A stretch of 10,431 bases of DNA, taken from the NCBI GenBank assembly GCA_026770585.1, contig MU646758.1, positions 216,630-227,060 of the forward strand. Reading direction: 5' to 3'. The translations under genes and the position numbers were made by a program. Origin of the DNA: Baffinella frigidus (lineage: Eukaryota; Cryptophyceae; Cryptomonadales; Baffinellaceae). Positions 1 to 5,311 of the stretch are shown piece by piece. Under the pieces are notes generated by a model. The model searched no databases and had not been told where the DNA came from. It saw nothing but the letters and a program-made list of their open reading frames with translations. Each line of letters begins with the position of its first letter. Positions within the stretch are counted from its first letter, which is position 1.

Positions 1-220
1 TGGTTTATGGTGCAGGGTGCAGCGTTTAGGGTGTAGGGTGTAGGGTGTAGGGTAAACCAGGAGCTTGGTGCGCTCCACGTGGAGCGGACCAAGCTCGGTG
101 GAGCACCAGGAGTTATCGTGTAGGGTGCAGGGTGCAGGGTGTAGAGTGTAGGGTGTAGGGTGTAGGGTGTAGGGTGTAGGGTGTAGGGTGTAGGGTGCAG
201 GGTGTAGGGTGTAGGGTAAA
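1..220 (+). repeat. TGTAGGG heptamer array (telomere-variant), interrupted
   Basis: The unit GTGTAGG/TGTAGGG repeats with a strict 7-base period, with occasional TGCAGGG and TTTAGGG variants. A piece of Obg exon sequence (58-118) interrupts it, and it resumes to about 220 and again at 315-362. The unit differs by one base from the plant telomere unit TTTAGGG. I read it as an interstitial or subtelomeric variant array. Confidence 0.85.
58..97. repeat. Head-to-head palindrome built from the Obg G3-exon 3' end
   Basis: Positions 61-78 and 79-96 form a palindrome with a single mismatched pair, centred on CACGTG. The minus-strand arm repeats the end of the 222-314 exon, including the GTTTACC flank. 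The plus-strand arm encodes the same peptide HVERTKL in the opposite direction. The palindrome is therefore an inverted partial duplication of coding sequence, facilitated by the CACGTG that occurs naturally inside the exon. Confidence 0.75.
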
Positions 221-221
221 C

Positions 222-314
222 CAGGAGCTTGGTGCGCTCCACGTGGCGCAGAAAGACGTGGCCCAGCCCGATGTTTTTGTGCGCCCCTCTGATCAGCCCC
301 GGGATGTCTGCCAT
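222..314 (-). CDS. obg: Obg-family GTPase, G3/switch II exon (partial)
   Basis: Read on the minus strand this stretch encodes 31 residues beginning [14 protein letters not shown], then [21 protein letters not shown] is the Walker B/G3 motif, and the DxPGLIxGAHxNxGLGxxFLRHxER pattern is diagnostic of Obg proteins, closest to the mitochondrial MTG2/GTPBP10 branch that acts in large mitoribosomal subunit assembly. The reading frame is intact. The piece ends at CTG followed by GTTTACCC, a plausible splice donor in phase 0. Upstream is GGCAG just before ACATCC, a plausible acceptor, but its phase does not match the donor of the P-loop exon at 5143. About ten residues of the family are also missing between them, so a small exon is absent or unseen. 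The initial ATG is probably not a start codon. The rest of the gene (G4 NKxD, G5) would lie beyond the left edge. Homology is firm; functional status is unknown. Confidence 0.82.
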
Positions 315-362
315 TGGGGTTCGGGGTTAGGGTTGAAGGTGTAGGGTGTAGGGTGCAGGGTT
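315..362 (+). repeat. Short TGTAGGG/GGGTT heptamer continuation
   Basis: A degenerate telomere-like stretch (GGGGTTAGGGTTGAAGGTGT, then TAGGGTGTAGGG) follows directly upstream of the G3 exon on its coding strand. If that exon is real, this is the 3' end of its upstream intron. Confidence 0.7.
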
Positions 363-381
363 CAGGGTGACGCTGGCGGTA

Positions 382-441
382 AGGAGACGTGTCCCAGCCC
401 CATGTTTTTGCCCCTCTGATCAGCCCCGGGATATCTGCCAA
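382..441 (-). pseudogene. Obg G3-exon copy 2, frameshifted
   Basis: The minus strand reads [10 protein letters not shown] and then shifts frame because four bases (GCAC) present in the 222-314 exon are missing. Further on, AAAAACATGGGGCTGGG still matches KNxGLG. The copy is flanked downstream (plus strand) by the shared motif GAGGGGG...TTTTTATAAGGATGGAATAA, which also flanks copies 3 and 4. Confidence 0.75.
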
Positions 442-485
442 ATGAGGGGGAGAAATTTTGTTTTTATAAGGATGGAATAATTACG

Positions 486-538
486 CGGCCTAGCCCCACG
501 TTTTTGTGCGCCCCTCTGATAAGCCCCGGGATGTCAAC
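486..538 (-). pseudogene. Obg G3-exon copy 3, truncated
   Basis: The minus strand encodes [18 protein letters not shown] in an open frame, one conservative change (I to V) from the 222-314 exon in the overlapping part, then diverges. It lacks the FLRHVER end. The same AT-rich tail (TTTTTATAAGGATAAAATAA) follows on the plus strand. Confidence 0.72.
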
Positions 539-559
539 CCAAGGAGGGGGTGACATTTT

Positions 560-640
560 GGTTTTTATAAGGATAAAATAATAGTTCCGGCGTCAACCAA
601 ATTCCGGCATTCCGTAGGGGGCTACCGCATGCAACCCCGT
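560..640 (+). repeat. ATTCCGGCGTC-type direct repeat, copy 1
   Basis: ATAATAGTTCCGGCGTCAAC is followed by CAAATTCCGGCATTCCGTAG and GGGGCTACCGCATGCAACCC. It recurs with few changes at about 985-1055, so the Obg G3-copy units end in a common tail of about 65 bases. Fragments of the same motif (ATTCCGGCGTCACCCTAATT) recur at 2182 and 2918. Confidence 0.75.
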
Positions 641-850
641 CACGTTTTTGTGCGCCCCCTTGATCTCATCCGGAGGAGTATTCATAATGAATACGATTTC
701 GGGGATCTCCGATCCGATTCCGGTGTATCTTAAGGCTCTAAATGAAGTCTAGATAGACGACTGTCTTATTTCTACACTCAAGATACACAAAAATCGTATT
801 CATTATGAATACTCGGCGGGATTAGATCAGCCCCGGGGTATCTGCCAACG
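641..850 (-). pseudogene. Obg G3-exon copy 4, split by a MITE
   Basis: The two halves of this copy lie at 641-665 and 825-850. With one GATC counted once, the minus strand reads LADTPGLIKGAHKNV across the join, in frame. The interruption is the transposon-like element at 666-824, flanked by GATC on both sides. Two changes (I to T in DIPG, R to K) relative to 222-314 show this is an older copy. Confidence 0.75.
666..824. mobile_element. MITE family A (159 bp), inserted in Obg exon copy 4
   Basis: Terminal inverted repeats begin TCATCCGGAGGAGTATTC on the left and TAATCCCGCCGAGTATTC on the right complement. They continue through ATAATGAATACGATTT and, after a left-arm gap, GTGTATCTT. The flanks are GATC (662-665 and 825-828), a likely 4-bp target-site duplication. 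The uninterrupted target sequence is visible at 285-305 and 412-430. No coding capacity, so a non-autonomous element. Confidence 0.85.
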
Positions 851-865
851 GAGGGGCAGACATTC

Positions 866-1003
866 TGTAAGGATGAAATAATTCCGGATGCATAAGGATG
901 AAATATAAGGATGAAATATAAGGATGGAATATAAGGATGAAATCAGGATGAATATAAGGATGAAATAATTCTATAAGGATGAAATACGGATGAAATAATT
1001 CCG
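866..1003 (+). repeat. AAGGATGAAAT minisatellite
   Basis: About nine units of ATAAGGATGAAAT-type sequence (roughly 13 bases, some truncated) repeat in tandem. The founding unit appears singly in the tails of Obg copies 2 and 3 (463-475 and 571-583), so the array looks like local expansion of that tail. Confidence 0.8.
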
Positions 1004-1055
1004 GCGTCTACCTAATTCCGGCATTCCGTAGGGGGCTACCGCATGCAATCCCGTA
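985..1055 (+). repeat. ATTCCGGCGTC-type direct repeat, copy 2
   Basis: This is the second copy of the 560-640 repeat: AATAATTCCGGCGTCTACCT, then ATTCCGGCATTCCGTAGGG and GGCTACCGCATGCAATCCCG. Its presence after Obg copy 4 supports a tandem-unit origin for the 365-1055 region. Confidence 0.75.
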
Positions 1056-1077
1056 GGGTGTTACGGAATGCCATAAT

Positions 1078-1224
1078 TTAATTTCGGACCAAGACAGAAT
1101 CTGTCCCGCTATCTTAGGCTCCCCACGCGGAAGGTAAGGGTGTATATGCAATTTTAGGCATCAAATGATGCTATCTAACGCCTTTTCATCAGGACAGATT
1201 CTGGTATGGTCGGAGATGAAATTA
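1078..1224. mobile_element. MITE family C, copy 1
   Basis: Inverted arms run from TTAATTTCGGACC...GACAGAATCTGTCC on the left to GGACAGATTCTGG...GGTCGGAGATGAAATTA on the right. The middle holds TTTTAGGCATCAAATGATGC. A second copy lies at 8722-8850. Flanking ACGGAATGCCATAATT and ACGGGATGCTGTAATT match at 13 of 16 positions. These may be diverged target duplications or simply two copies of a local motif. Confidence 0.75.
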
Positions 1225-1230
1225 CGGGAT

Positions 1231-1331
1231 GCTGTAATTAGGTTGACGCCGTAATTAGGGCGTCCACCCGTACCCATACGGCTCGAAAGACGAGGAGCTC
1301 AACGGCTGGCAACTCTGCCTAGCCTCCTAAC
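1231..1331 (+). repeat. 101-bp direct repeat, copy 1
   Basis: This block (GTAATTAGGTTGACGCCG ... TACGGCTCGAAAGACGAGGA ... GGCAACTCTGCCTAGCCTCC) is repeated with a few substitutions and the same length at 1455-1555. Copy 1 is followed by a CT microsatellite; copy 2 is followed by a MITE. Both then reach GCGAGTACCTGCG. No coding meaning recognised. Confidence 0.85.
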
Positions 1332-1335
1332 TTCT

Positions 1336-1350
1336 CCCCCCCCCTCTCTC

Positions 1351-1398
<48 letters not shown>
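1336..1398 (+). repeat. CT microsatellite
   Basis: A polypyrimidine run of CCCCCCCC, then (CT)n with three CTGTCT interruptions. On the minus strand it is a GA tract. Confidence 0.95.
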
Positions 1399-1403
1399 GT
1401 GGC

Positions 1404-1437
1404 GAGTACCTGCGACCGTGAAGCTCTCCACGAACGT
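1404..1437 (-). other. Candidate exon end, copy 1 (TFVESFTVAG)
   Basis: The minus strand reads PTFVESFTVAG followed by GTACTCGC, a good splice-donor-like border (GCAG/GTACTC). The same peptide end occurs at 1738-1810 and 2008-2045. Family not recognised. Confidence 0.4.
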
Positions 1438-1454
1438 TGGTGGTGTTGCGGAAT

Positions 1455-1555
1455 GCCGTAATTAGGTTGACGCCGTAATTAGGGCGTCCACCTTTACCCG
1501 TACGGCTCGAAAGACGAGGAGCTCAACGGCTGGCAACTCTGTCTAGCCTCCTAAC
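1455..1555 (+). repeat. 101-bp direct repeat, copy 2
   Basis: Second copy of the 1231-1331 block, ending CCTCCTAAC. It serves as the reference that shows where the MITE at 1558 inserted. Confidence 0.85.
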
Positions 1556-1557
1556 AT

Positions 1558-1722
1558 TAATAGGGCAACGCCCTGGAAATGGGGTAGTTAGGCCTACGGC
1601 ATTGCCTAGGACCTCCTACCGTACGCCGAGACTTTTTGGTCCTGGGATCCCTCGGCCTACGGTAGGAGGTCCTAGGCAATACCGTATGCCTAACTACCCC
1701 ATTTTCAGGCCGTTACCCTATG
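1558..1722. mobile_element. MITE family D, copy 1 (165-bp foldback)
   Basis: The element is a near-perfect hairpin. A left arm of about 70 bases (TAATAGGGCAACG ... GGGGTAGTTAGGCCTACGGC ... GACCTCCTACCGTACGCCGAG) pairs with the right arm, leaving a loop of about 20 bases around ACTTTTTGGTCCTGGGATCC. It is flanked by AACAT on both sides (1553-1557, 1723-1727), a likely 5-bp target duplication. The open frame from 1602 is a shadow of this hairpin. A second copy of identical length lies at 9285-9449. Confidence 0.88.
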
Positions 1723-1737
1723 AACATCGGCGAGTAC

Positions 1738-1810
1738 CTGCGATCGTGAAGCTCTCCATGAACGTCCTCGCGGAGAGCGTGTCTGTGGCAAGGTTGAGCC
1801 ACACGGTGGA
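1738..1810 (-). other. Candidate exon, unrecognised (longest copy)
   Basis: The minus strand is open from a TAG at 1811-1813 and encodes STVWLNLATDTLSARTF then MESFTIAG, followed at once by GTACTCGCC. Compared with the copies at 1404 and 2008, the differences are mostly conservative (V/M, V/I), which hints at a coding past. The border GCAG/GTACTC looks like a splice donor in all three copies. I do not recognise the family and it is not part of known Obg sequence. It could equally be non-coding repeat. Confidence 0.4.
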
Positions 1811-1861
1811 CTACGACTCGGGTCACCGAAACCCGCGTGGCCCACCGAGTGGGGTTTGGTT

Positions 1862-1987
1862 TATTGTTTAGGGTTCAGGGTTCAGGGTTTAGGGTTTAGG
1901 GTTTAGGGTCTAGGGTTCAGGGTTCAGGGTTTAGGGTTGAGGGTTTAGGGTGTATGCTTTGGGGTTTAGGTTTAAGGGTTTAGTTAG
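1862..1987 (+). repeat. Degenerate TTTAGGG telomere-like array
   Basis: Units of TTTAGGG and TTCAGGG alternate, with TCTAGGG, TTGAGGG and longer slips, for about 120 bases. It sits between two copies of GCCCACCGAGTGGGGTT (1838-1855 and 1987-2003), so it looks inserted into, or expanded within, that motif. Confidence 0.9.
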
Positions 1988-2007
1988 CCCACCGAGTGGG
2001 GTTGAGT

Positions 2008-2045
2008 ACCTGCGACCGTGAAGCTCTCCACGAACGTCGTCGCCG
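2008..2045 (-). other. Candidate exon end, copy 3 (SATTFVESFTVAG)
   Basis: The minus strand reads SATTFVESFTVAG and then GTACTCAAC. Third copy of the unrecognised exon-like end at 1404 and 1738. Confidence 0.4.
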
Positions 2046-2240
2046 AGTCGGGAGGCTGCACGCGCGGGGGGGGGCGGGGTCAAATTTGATGGCAAATTTA
2101 ATGGTCAAATTTGACGGTCACATGAAGGTGTAGTACGTGCGAGCGCAAGGGGGGTGGGGGGGGGTTCAGGGCAGATCATGCAATTCCGGCGTCACCCTAA
2201 TTGGAATGCTAGATAAGGTCTATTTAAAACCGAGATGTAA
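2046..2240 (+). other. Unassigned G-rich region with CAAATTTGA repeats
   Basis: A run of G (around 2066) leads into GGGGTCAAATTTGATGGCAA, repeated as GGTCAAATTTGACGG and again at 2423-2452 next to AAAGGTAAAGTACC. A second G-run (2150-2165) precedes GTTCAGGGCAGATCATGCAA, which recurs at 2897 and provides the empty site for the MITE at 2746. No gene is seen. Confidence 0.6.
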
Positions 2241-2263
2241 GTTTCATTGCCTTTGGAGCCGTT

Positions 2264-2372
2264 CCAGCCCATGCTACGCATCGTGCCACTGTACCCCGTG
2301 TCGGCCGCTCATACGAGCAGTTTCCGGATGGATTCTAACGCCACCTCCTACAGGAAAAATAAAGGTATAGTA
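2264..2372 (-). repeat. Dispersed exon-like segment, copy 1
   Basis: Reading the minus strand, CCTTTATTTTTCCTGTAG is followed by GAGGTGGCGTTAGAATCC, a classic pyrimidine-tract/AG acceptor layout. The body (CCGGAAACTGCTCGTATGAG ... CGACACGGGGTACAGTGGCA) is shared with 2545-2690 and, inverted, with 6050-6186. Small indels differ among copies, so the copies do not all share one frame. Confidence 0.65.
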
Positions 2373-2544
2373 CCAGGGTTATGCCTTTGGAGCCATTCCA
2401 GCCCAAATGCCGCGGCGCGCGGGGTCAAATTTGATGGTCAAATAAAGGTAAAGTACCAGGATTATGTCGCGTCCAATGAGTATCAGCCCTGCAGTGTTGG
2501 TGGCCGGTGGGCATGGTCCTGGGTGCCCCCCATGAGATTGATAA

Positions 2545-2740
2545 TGTATTGCCAAACAACCAGCGTCAGCGCCGCACATGCTCGACGCATCGTGCCACTG
2601 TACCCCGTGTCGGCCGCTCATACGAGCATTTTCCGGATGGATTCTAACTCCACCTCCTACAGGAAAAATAAAGGTATAGTACCTGGGTTATGTCGCGTCC
2701 AATGAGTACCAGCTCTGCAGTGTTGGTGGCCGGTGGGCAG
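2545..2740 (-). repeat. Dispersed exon-like segment, copy 2
   Basis: This is a longer copy with the same acceptor-like border (TTTTTCCTGTAG/GAGGTGG on the minus strand). It includes the MRRACAALTLVVWQYIINL reading that is also present in the inverted copy at 6050-6186. The flanking motif TGTCGCGTCCAATGAGTA occurs at 2466 and 2692, so a segment of about 225 bases is tandemly duplicated here. The 152-residue open frame at 2247-2705 runs through both copies on the opposite strand and is probably not a gene. Confidence 0.6.
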
Positions 2741-2745
2741 GGTTC

Positions 2746-2896
2746 TTATCTCAGAAAAGGAGTTCTAAAACTCGTTTTCTTAAGTCAATTCCCCCTTCAA
2801 ATATGTCAACTTATGCATAGAGAAAAGAATAAGTTGACATATTCGAAGGGGAATTGACTTGAGACAACGAGTTTTAGAACTCCTTTTCTGAGATAA
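2746..2896. mobile_element. MITE family B (151 bp) with GTTC target duplication
   Basis: Nearly perfect inverted arms of about 70 bases begin TTATCTCAGAAAAGGAGTTC at both ends, and TATGTCAACTTA meets TAAGTTGACATA near the centre. GTTC flanks both sides (2742-2745, 2897-2900). Removing the element and one GTTC restores GGGTTCAGGGC, the form seen uninterrupted at 2164. The arms are so similar that the insertion should be recent. AT-rich, no coding capacity. Confidence 0.92.
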
Positions 2897-2964
2897 GTTC
2901 AGGGCGGGTCACGCAGTTCCGGCGTCAGCCGAATTGCCCGGGTGAGAGCGGTTTCCTCATCTGG

Positions 2965-3083
2965 TGGGCATGCAAAAGTTTTGTAATGTGTTGGGCATGC
3001 AAAAAAAATCTCATGTGTTGGGCATGCAAAAGTTTTCTCATCTGTTGGACATGATTTTCTCATATGTTGGGCATGCAAAAAAG
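2965..3083 (+). repeat. 27-bp minisatellite (TGGGCATGCAAAA...)
   Basis: Five units starting TGGGCATGCAAAA and ending TCTCATNTGT repeat; the fourth is shortened. Because 27 is divisible by three, a minus-strand frame stays open through it (repeating FACPTHE-like residues, 2899-3186), but I see no other support for a gene. Confidence 0.85.
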
Positions 3084-3235
3084 AACCAAACAATGCCAAA
3101 AGGTGACGGTGCTGGCACTCAACTGTCAATTTTTGGCATGGTTTGATTGTTGTCGTCCAGAGCCAAGACGAAATTGCGAGAAACAAGAAACGGAGGTCTA
3201 CCTCTGCATCAGTTAACCCGGGCTCCTCATTAAAT

Positions 3236-3336
3236 ACATTCTTCTTCTTCTTCTTTATTACTCTCGATACAGGTCCTAGAAAGGCCCTTTAGCCTTGAGT
3301 TGAGTGATACAATGTCTATGAGCCTCAAGTAAATAC
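3236..3336 (+). repeat. Dispersed repeat, inverted relative to 10216-10313
   Basis: TTCTTCTTTATTACTCTCGA, then TACAGGTCCTA, GGCCCTT, AGCCTTGAGTTGAGTG and TCTATGAGCCT. The same order is found on the opposite strand at 10216-10313, 7 kb away. CCCGGGCTC lies just outside in both places (3218 and 10361). These could be the ends of a large element or just two copies of one repeat. Confidence 0.8.
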
Positions 3337-3339
3337 ATT

Positions 3340-3489
3340 CGGACGCTTTTTGTCCTGGAGCGTTTGTACGGAGTCTTGTTCCATTTCCTCAATAATGCTC
3401 CCAGATTAATTGACCATGGGACATGGAACTTCATCTGGGACATTTCCCGAAAACCCGCACGGGGGGGGGGGCGAGGGCGTGCGGGGCGT
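3340..3489. other. Unassigned interval
   Basis: Mixed sequence with a short imperfect hairpin (CCCAGAT ... ATCTGGG, around 3400-3440) and an 11-base G run near 3461. No gene, repeat family or RNA is recognised. Confidence 0.5.
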
Positions 3490-3689
3490 GGAGTCGGGAC
3501 GAAGGTTAATTAGGGCCCTAATTAAATTCAGTTAGGGCCAGAATCCGGTTCGATAGGCCATTTTCTTTTAAGGGGTCGCAGGGTTAGGAGACGCGAGAGT
3601 CGGGAAGGCGTTGGGTTCTCGGACGGGCAAACACGTTGGGGTTGGGAGATAGAGTGCCCATGACCTCTCTCCCGGTGCTCCATCATCCC

Positions 3690-3716
3690 GATCTAGCGCC
3701 GATCCGGCGCTAGATC
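3690..3716. repeat. Perfect 12-bp hairpin
   Basis: GATCTAGCGCCG and CGGCGCTAGATC pair perfectly around a three-base ATC loop. It lies inside the family F element. Function unknown. Confidence 0.85.
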
Positions 3717-3895
3717 ATCTTCAACTGTAATCAAGAGGTTCCCTTATTTGGCATAGGAGGTGGACGAAGGTTGGTTAGGTTCTGAGCTCAGAAAGAGCGT
3801 CTGTGGGAAGTCATGCATGGCGGCCGTGCAGTCCGTTGTCCTATGAGCTCTCTCTCCTCTCCTCTCTCAAGAGGATCGCAAGCCCCCTCAAGCGC

Positions 3896-3923
3896 TCTTT
3901 CTCTCTCTCTCTCTCTCTCTCGC
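3896..3923 (+). repeat. CT microsatellite
   Basis: TTTCTCTCTCTCTCTCTCTC, about 12 CT units. The frames rich in serine and leucine around it are products of this repeat. Confidence 0.9.
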
Positions 3924-3982
3924 TGTCGCTCTCCCTACCACAGGTCTCTCTCTGCGATGGGACGGATGGACCTCTACCTCTC

Positions 3983-4071
3983 TCATAGTCTGTTTCAGAC
4001 TATCTGTTTAGTCTGTTTAGTCAGACTATCTGTTTAGTCTCTCATAGTCTGTTTAGTCTGTTTCAGACTAC
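3983..4071 (+). repeat. TAGTCTGTTT minisatellite
   Basis: Units of CATAGTCTGTTTCAGACTAT and TAGTCTGTTTAGTCAGACTA repeat and are partly self-complementary (AGTCTG/CAGACT), so the array could fold. Confidence 0.8.
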
Positions 4072-4193
4072 TAGCTCACCAATTTCTGCTCACCAATTTG
4101 GTGCTCCCAGGCTCTCCCCCCCTCCAAAGATGACGGATGTGTACCACACACCCAGAACGCCAACGTTTGGATAGTCTGACAGTCAACCCGAGT

Positions 4194-4368
4194 AGAGCCT
4201 TTGCGGTAATTGTCGTCCGTTTTGGACGTGCGGTTTCCCGGTTTTCCGGTTTTCATTTGTACCAGAAGTGTCCATTCAAAATGTTTTAAGGCCTTGACAA
4301 CATTTTACAAAACCGGAAAACCGGAAAACCGCACGTCCAAAATGGACAACAATTACCGCAAACGCTCT
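4194..4368. mobile_element. Family E foldback (175 bp), nested in family F
   Basis: Left arm AGAGCCTTTGCGGTAATTG ... CGTTTTGGACGTGCGGTTT ... CCGGTTTTCCGGTTTT pairs with the right arm ending CAATTACCGCAAACGCTCT, with few mismatches over about 65 bases. The central loop is about 45 bases. No coding capacity. It explains the open frames called on both strands at 4071-4530. Confidence 0.82.
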
Positions 4369-4594
4369 AAGGCAGAGCTAGGACGAAAGGTTTACAACCC
4401 CACGTGCAAACATGCGGGAGTTGGATTGTGGAGTGGCAGACCTTCATCCGAGAACATGTTTAACTTGAAAGAAAATGGCCTATCAAACCGGATTCTGGCC
4501 CTAATTGAATTTAATGAGGGCCCTAATTAACCTTCGTCCGACTCCTATGAACAAATAGGGACCCGTTTTCTTTTAAATTAAACATATCCCCGGA

Positions 4595-4737
4595 TTTCAT
4601 ATGGAAACACTTTTACTTTATAAACTTGGTTCCAATCAATATTACTACGTTTGCTTTGATATTACTAATAAAGATCGTTCCGTGTAGTGGATTCCACTGA
4701 ACCAAGTGTATAAATTAAAAGTGTTTTCATATGAGAT
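4595..4737. mobile_element. MITE family G (about 143 bp)
   Basis: Inverted arms TTTCATATGGAAACACTTTT ... TATAAACTTGGTTCC and GGATTCCACTGAACCAAG ... AAAAGTGTTTTCATATGAGA flank an AT-rich centre. No clear target duplication, so the limits are approximate. Confidence 0.8.
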
Positions 4738-4749
4738 TACTGCGGTATA

Positions 4750-4805
4750 CGCACCCTACACTCTGAACCCTCCACCCTCCATCCTCCACCCTTAACCCTG
4801 GACCT
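4750..4805 (-). repeat. CCCTCCA heptamer stretch (telomere-variant, reverse orientation)
   Basis: CACCCTACACTCTGAACCCT, CCACCCTCCATCCTCCACCC and TTAACCCTGG show a 7-base period with unit CCCTCCA/CCCTACA, the complement of TGGAGGG/TGTAGGG. Orientation is opposite to the arrays at 1-220 and 6708-6791, and the same as the window's right edge. Confidence 0.75.
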
Positions 4806-4845
4806 GACCCGCATGACGCGGACACCCTCAGCGCTCTTCACCTGG

Positions 4846-5029
4846 TCGACGGATCCCTATTTGTTCATACGAGAGTCCGACGAAGGCTAATTAGGGCCGT
4901 AATTAAATTCAGTTCGGGCCAGAATCTGGTTTGATAGGCCGTTTTCTTTTCAAGAACTTTTCAAGAAATTGAACCTGGTCGACGACGCCGACGTAGGGGC
5001 GCAGGGTGGTGAACGGGTATGCCTGGTCG
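4846..5029. repeat. Chimeric unit 1: family F terminal repeat plus Obg exon 3' end
   Basis: This unit joins CCCTATTTGTTCATACGAGA and the family F end (4873-4955) to AAGAAATTGAACCTGGTCGA and the first 50 bases of the Obg P-loop exon end (4980-5029, minus strand PYVGVVDQ region), stopping abruptly in CTGGTCGACGTATCCC. An identical arrangement follows at 5031. The two form a tandem duplication of about 185 bases. Confidence 0.8.
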
Positions 5030-5030
5030 A

Positions 5031-5142
5031 CGTATCCCTATTTGTTCATAGGAGTCGGACGAAGGCTAATTAGGGCCCTGATTAAATTCAGTTCGGGCCA
5101 GAATCCGGTTTGATAGGCCGTTTTCTTTTCAAGAAATTGAAC
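5031..5142. repeat. Chimeric unit 2: family F terminal repeat abutting the Obg P-loop exon
   Basis: CCCTATTTGTTCATAGGAG, the family F terminal repeat (5053-5133) and AAGAAATTGAAC lead directly into the Obg exon at 5143. On the exon's strand this is the start of the downstream intron, so the donor site GTTCAATTTCTTGAAAAGAA runs straight into the transposon end. Confidence 0.8.
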
Positions 5143-5280
5143 CTGGTCGACGACGCCGACGTAGGGGCGGAGGGTGGTGAACGGGTACGCCGCAATCTTG
5201 GGGGTGGCGCGCGAGACGCATGCGAGGAGCGAGGACTTGCCCGCGTTTGGAAACCCGATCAGCCCGATGTCCGCGACCAC
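5143..5280 (-). CDS. obg: Obg-family GTPase, P-loop (G1/G2) exon
   Basis: This 138-base minus-strand stretch encodes 46 residues from VVADIGLIG to VGVVDQ with no stop. GFPNAGKSS is the Walker A/G1 P-loop that binds nucleotide phosphates. [13 protein letters not shown] is the Obg switch I/G2 region with its hallmark TT. The P-loop form with A and SS (rather than GFPNVGKST of bacterial CgtA) resembles the mitochondrial MTG2/GTPBP10 group, which helps assemble the large mitoribosomal subunit. Both edges look like splice sites: CAG/GTTCAA at the 3' end and AAAG/GTGG at the 5' end, each in phase 0. The repeat copies at 5403-5903 also break exactly at GTGG. The frame continues beyond the exon into non-homologous sequence to 5038 and should not be read as protein. 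The exon is clean, which favours a real or recently duplicated exon over an old pseudogene. Confidence 0.85.
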
Positions 5281-5311
5281 CTTTATCCGGGGACAAGTTT
5301 AATTGAAAAGA

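Larger units (their letters stand above)
3490..4545. mobile_element. Family F element, 1.06 kb with 81-bp terminal inverted repeats
   Basis: The left end (3490-3571) starts GGAGTCGGGACGAAGGTTAA and the right end (4466-4545, complement) starts GGAGTCGGACGAAGGTTAAT. The two match with a handful of substitutions and one indel through TAATTAGGGCCCTAATTAAA, GGGCCAGAATCCGGTT and GATAGGCCATTTTCTTT. The interior has no credible transposase: it holds a short hairpin, a CT tract, a TAGTCTGTTT minisatellite and a nested foldback at 4194-4368. It is best described as a non-autonomous DNA transposon. Solo copies of the same terminal repeat occur at 4873, 5053 and 5335. The outer flank CCCTATTTGTTCATA also travels with the repeat in the other copies, so the true end may be further out. 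Confidence 0.8.

Noticed and set aside
1-220. A true chromosome end at the left edge
   Set aside because: The unit is TGTAGGG rather than TTTAGGG, it is interrupted by exon sequence, and similar blocks occur internally.
866-1003. CRISPR-like direct repeats
   Set aside because: Units are adjacent and of variable length, with no unique spacers; this is a minisatellite in a eukaryotic sequence.
1602-1871. 89-residue open frame
   Set aside because: It begins in the loop side of the family D hairpin and ends in telomere-like repeats.
2247-2705. 152-residue open frame
   Set aside because: It runs through two copies of a dispersed repeat that appears inverted elsewhere, and no family is recognisable; the other strand gives the better exon-like reading.
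2899-3186. Cysteine- and histidine-containing repeats (FACPTHE) suggesting a zinc-binding protein
   Set aside because: The pattern comes from a 27-bp minisatellite whose unit length keeps the frame open; spacing does not match a known zinc finger.
3803-4037. Two open frames near the CT tract at 3900
   Set aside because: They consist largely of SLSLSL microsatellite translation inside a transposon.
5038-5142. Continuation of the Obg frame past residue 46
   Set aside because: Homology stops at CAG/GTTCAA and the rest is the family F terminal repeat, so it is intron or transposon, not protein.
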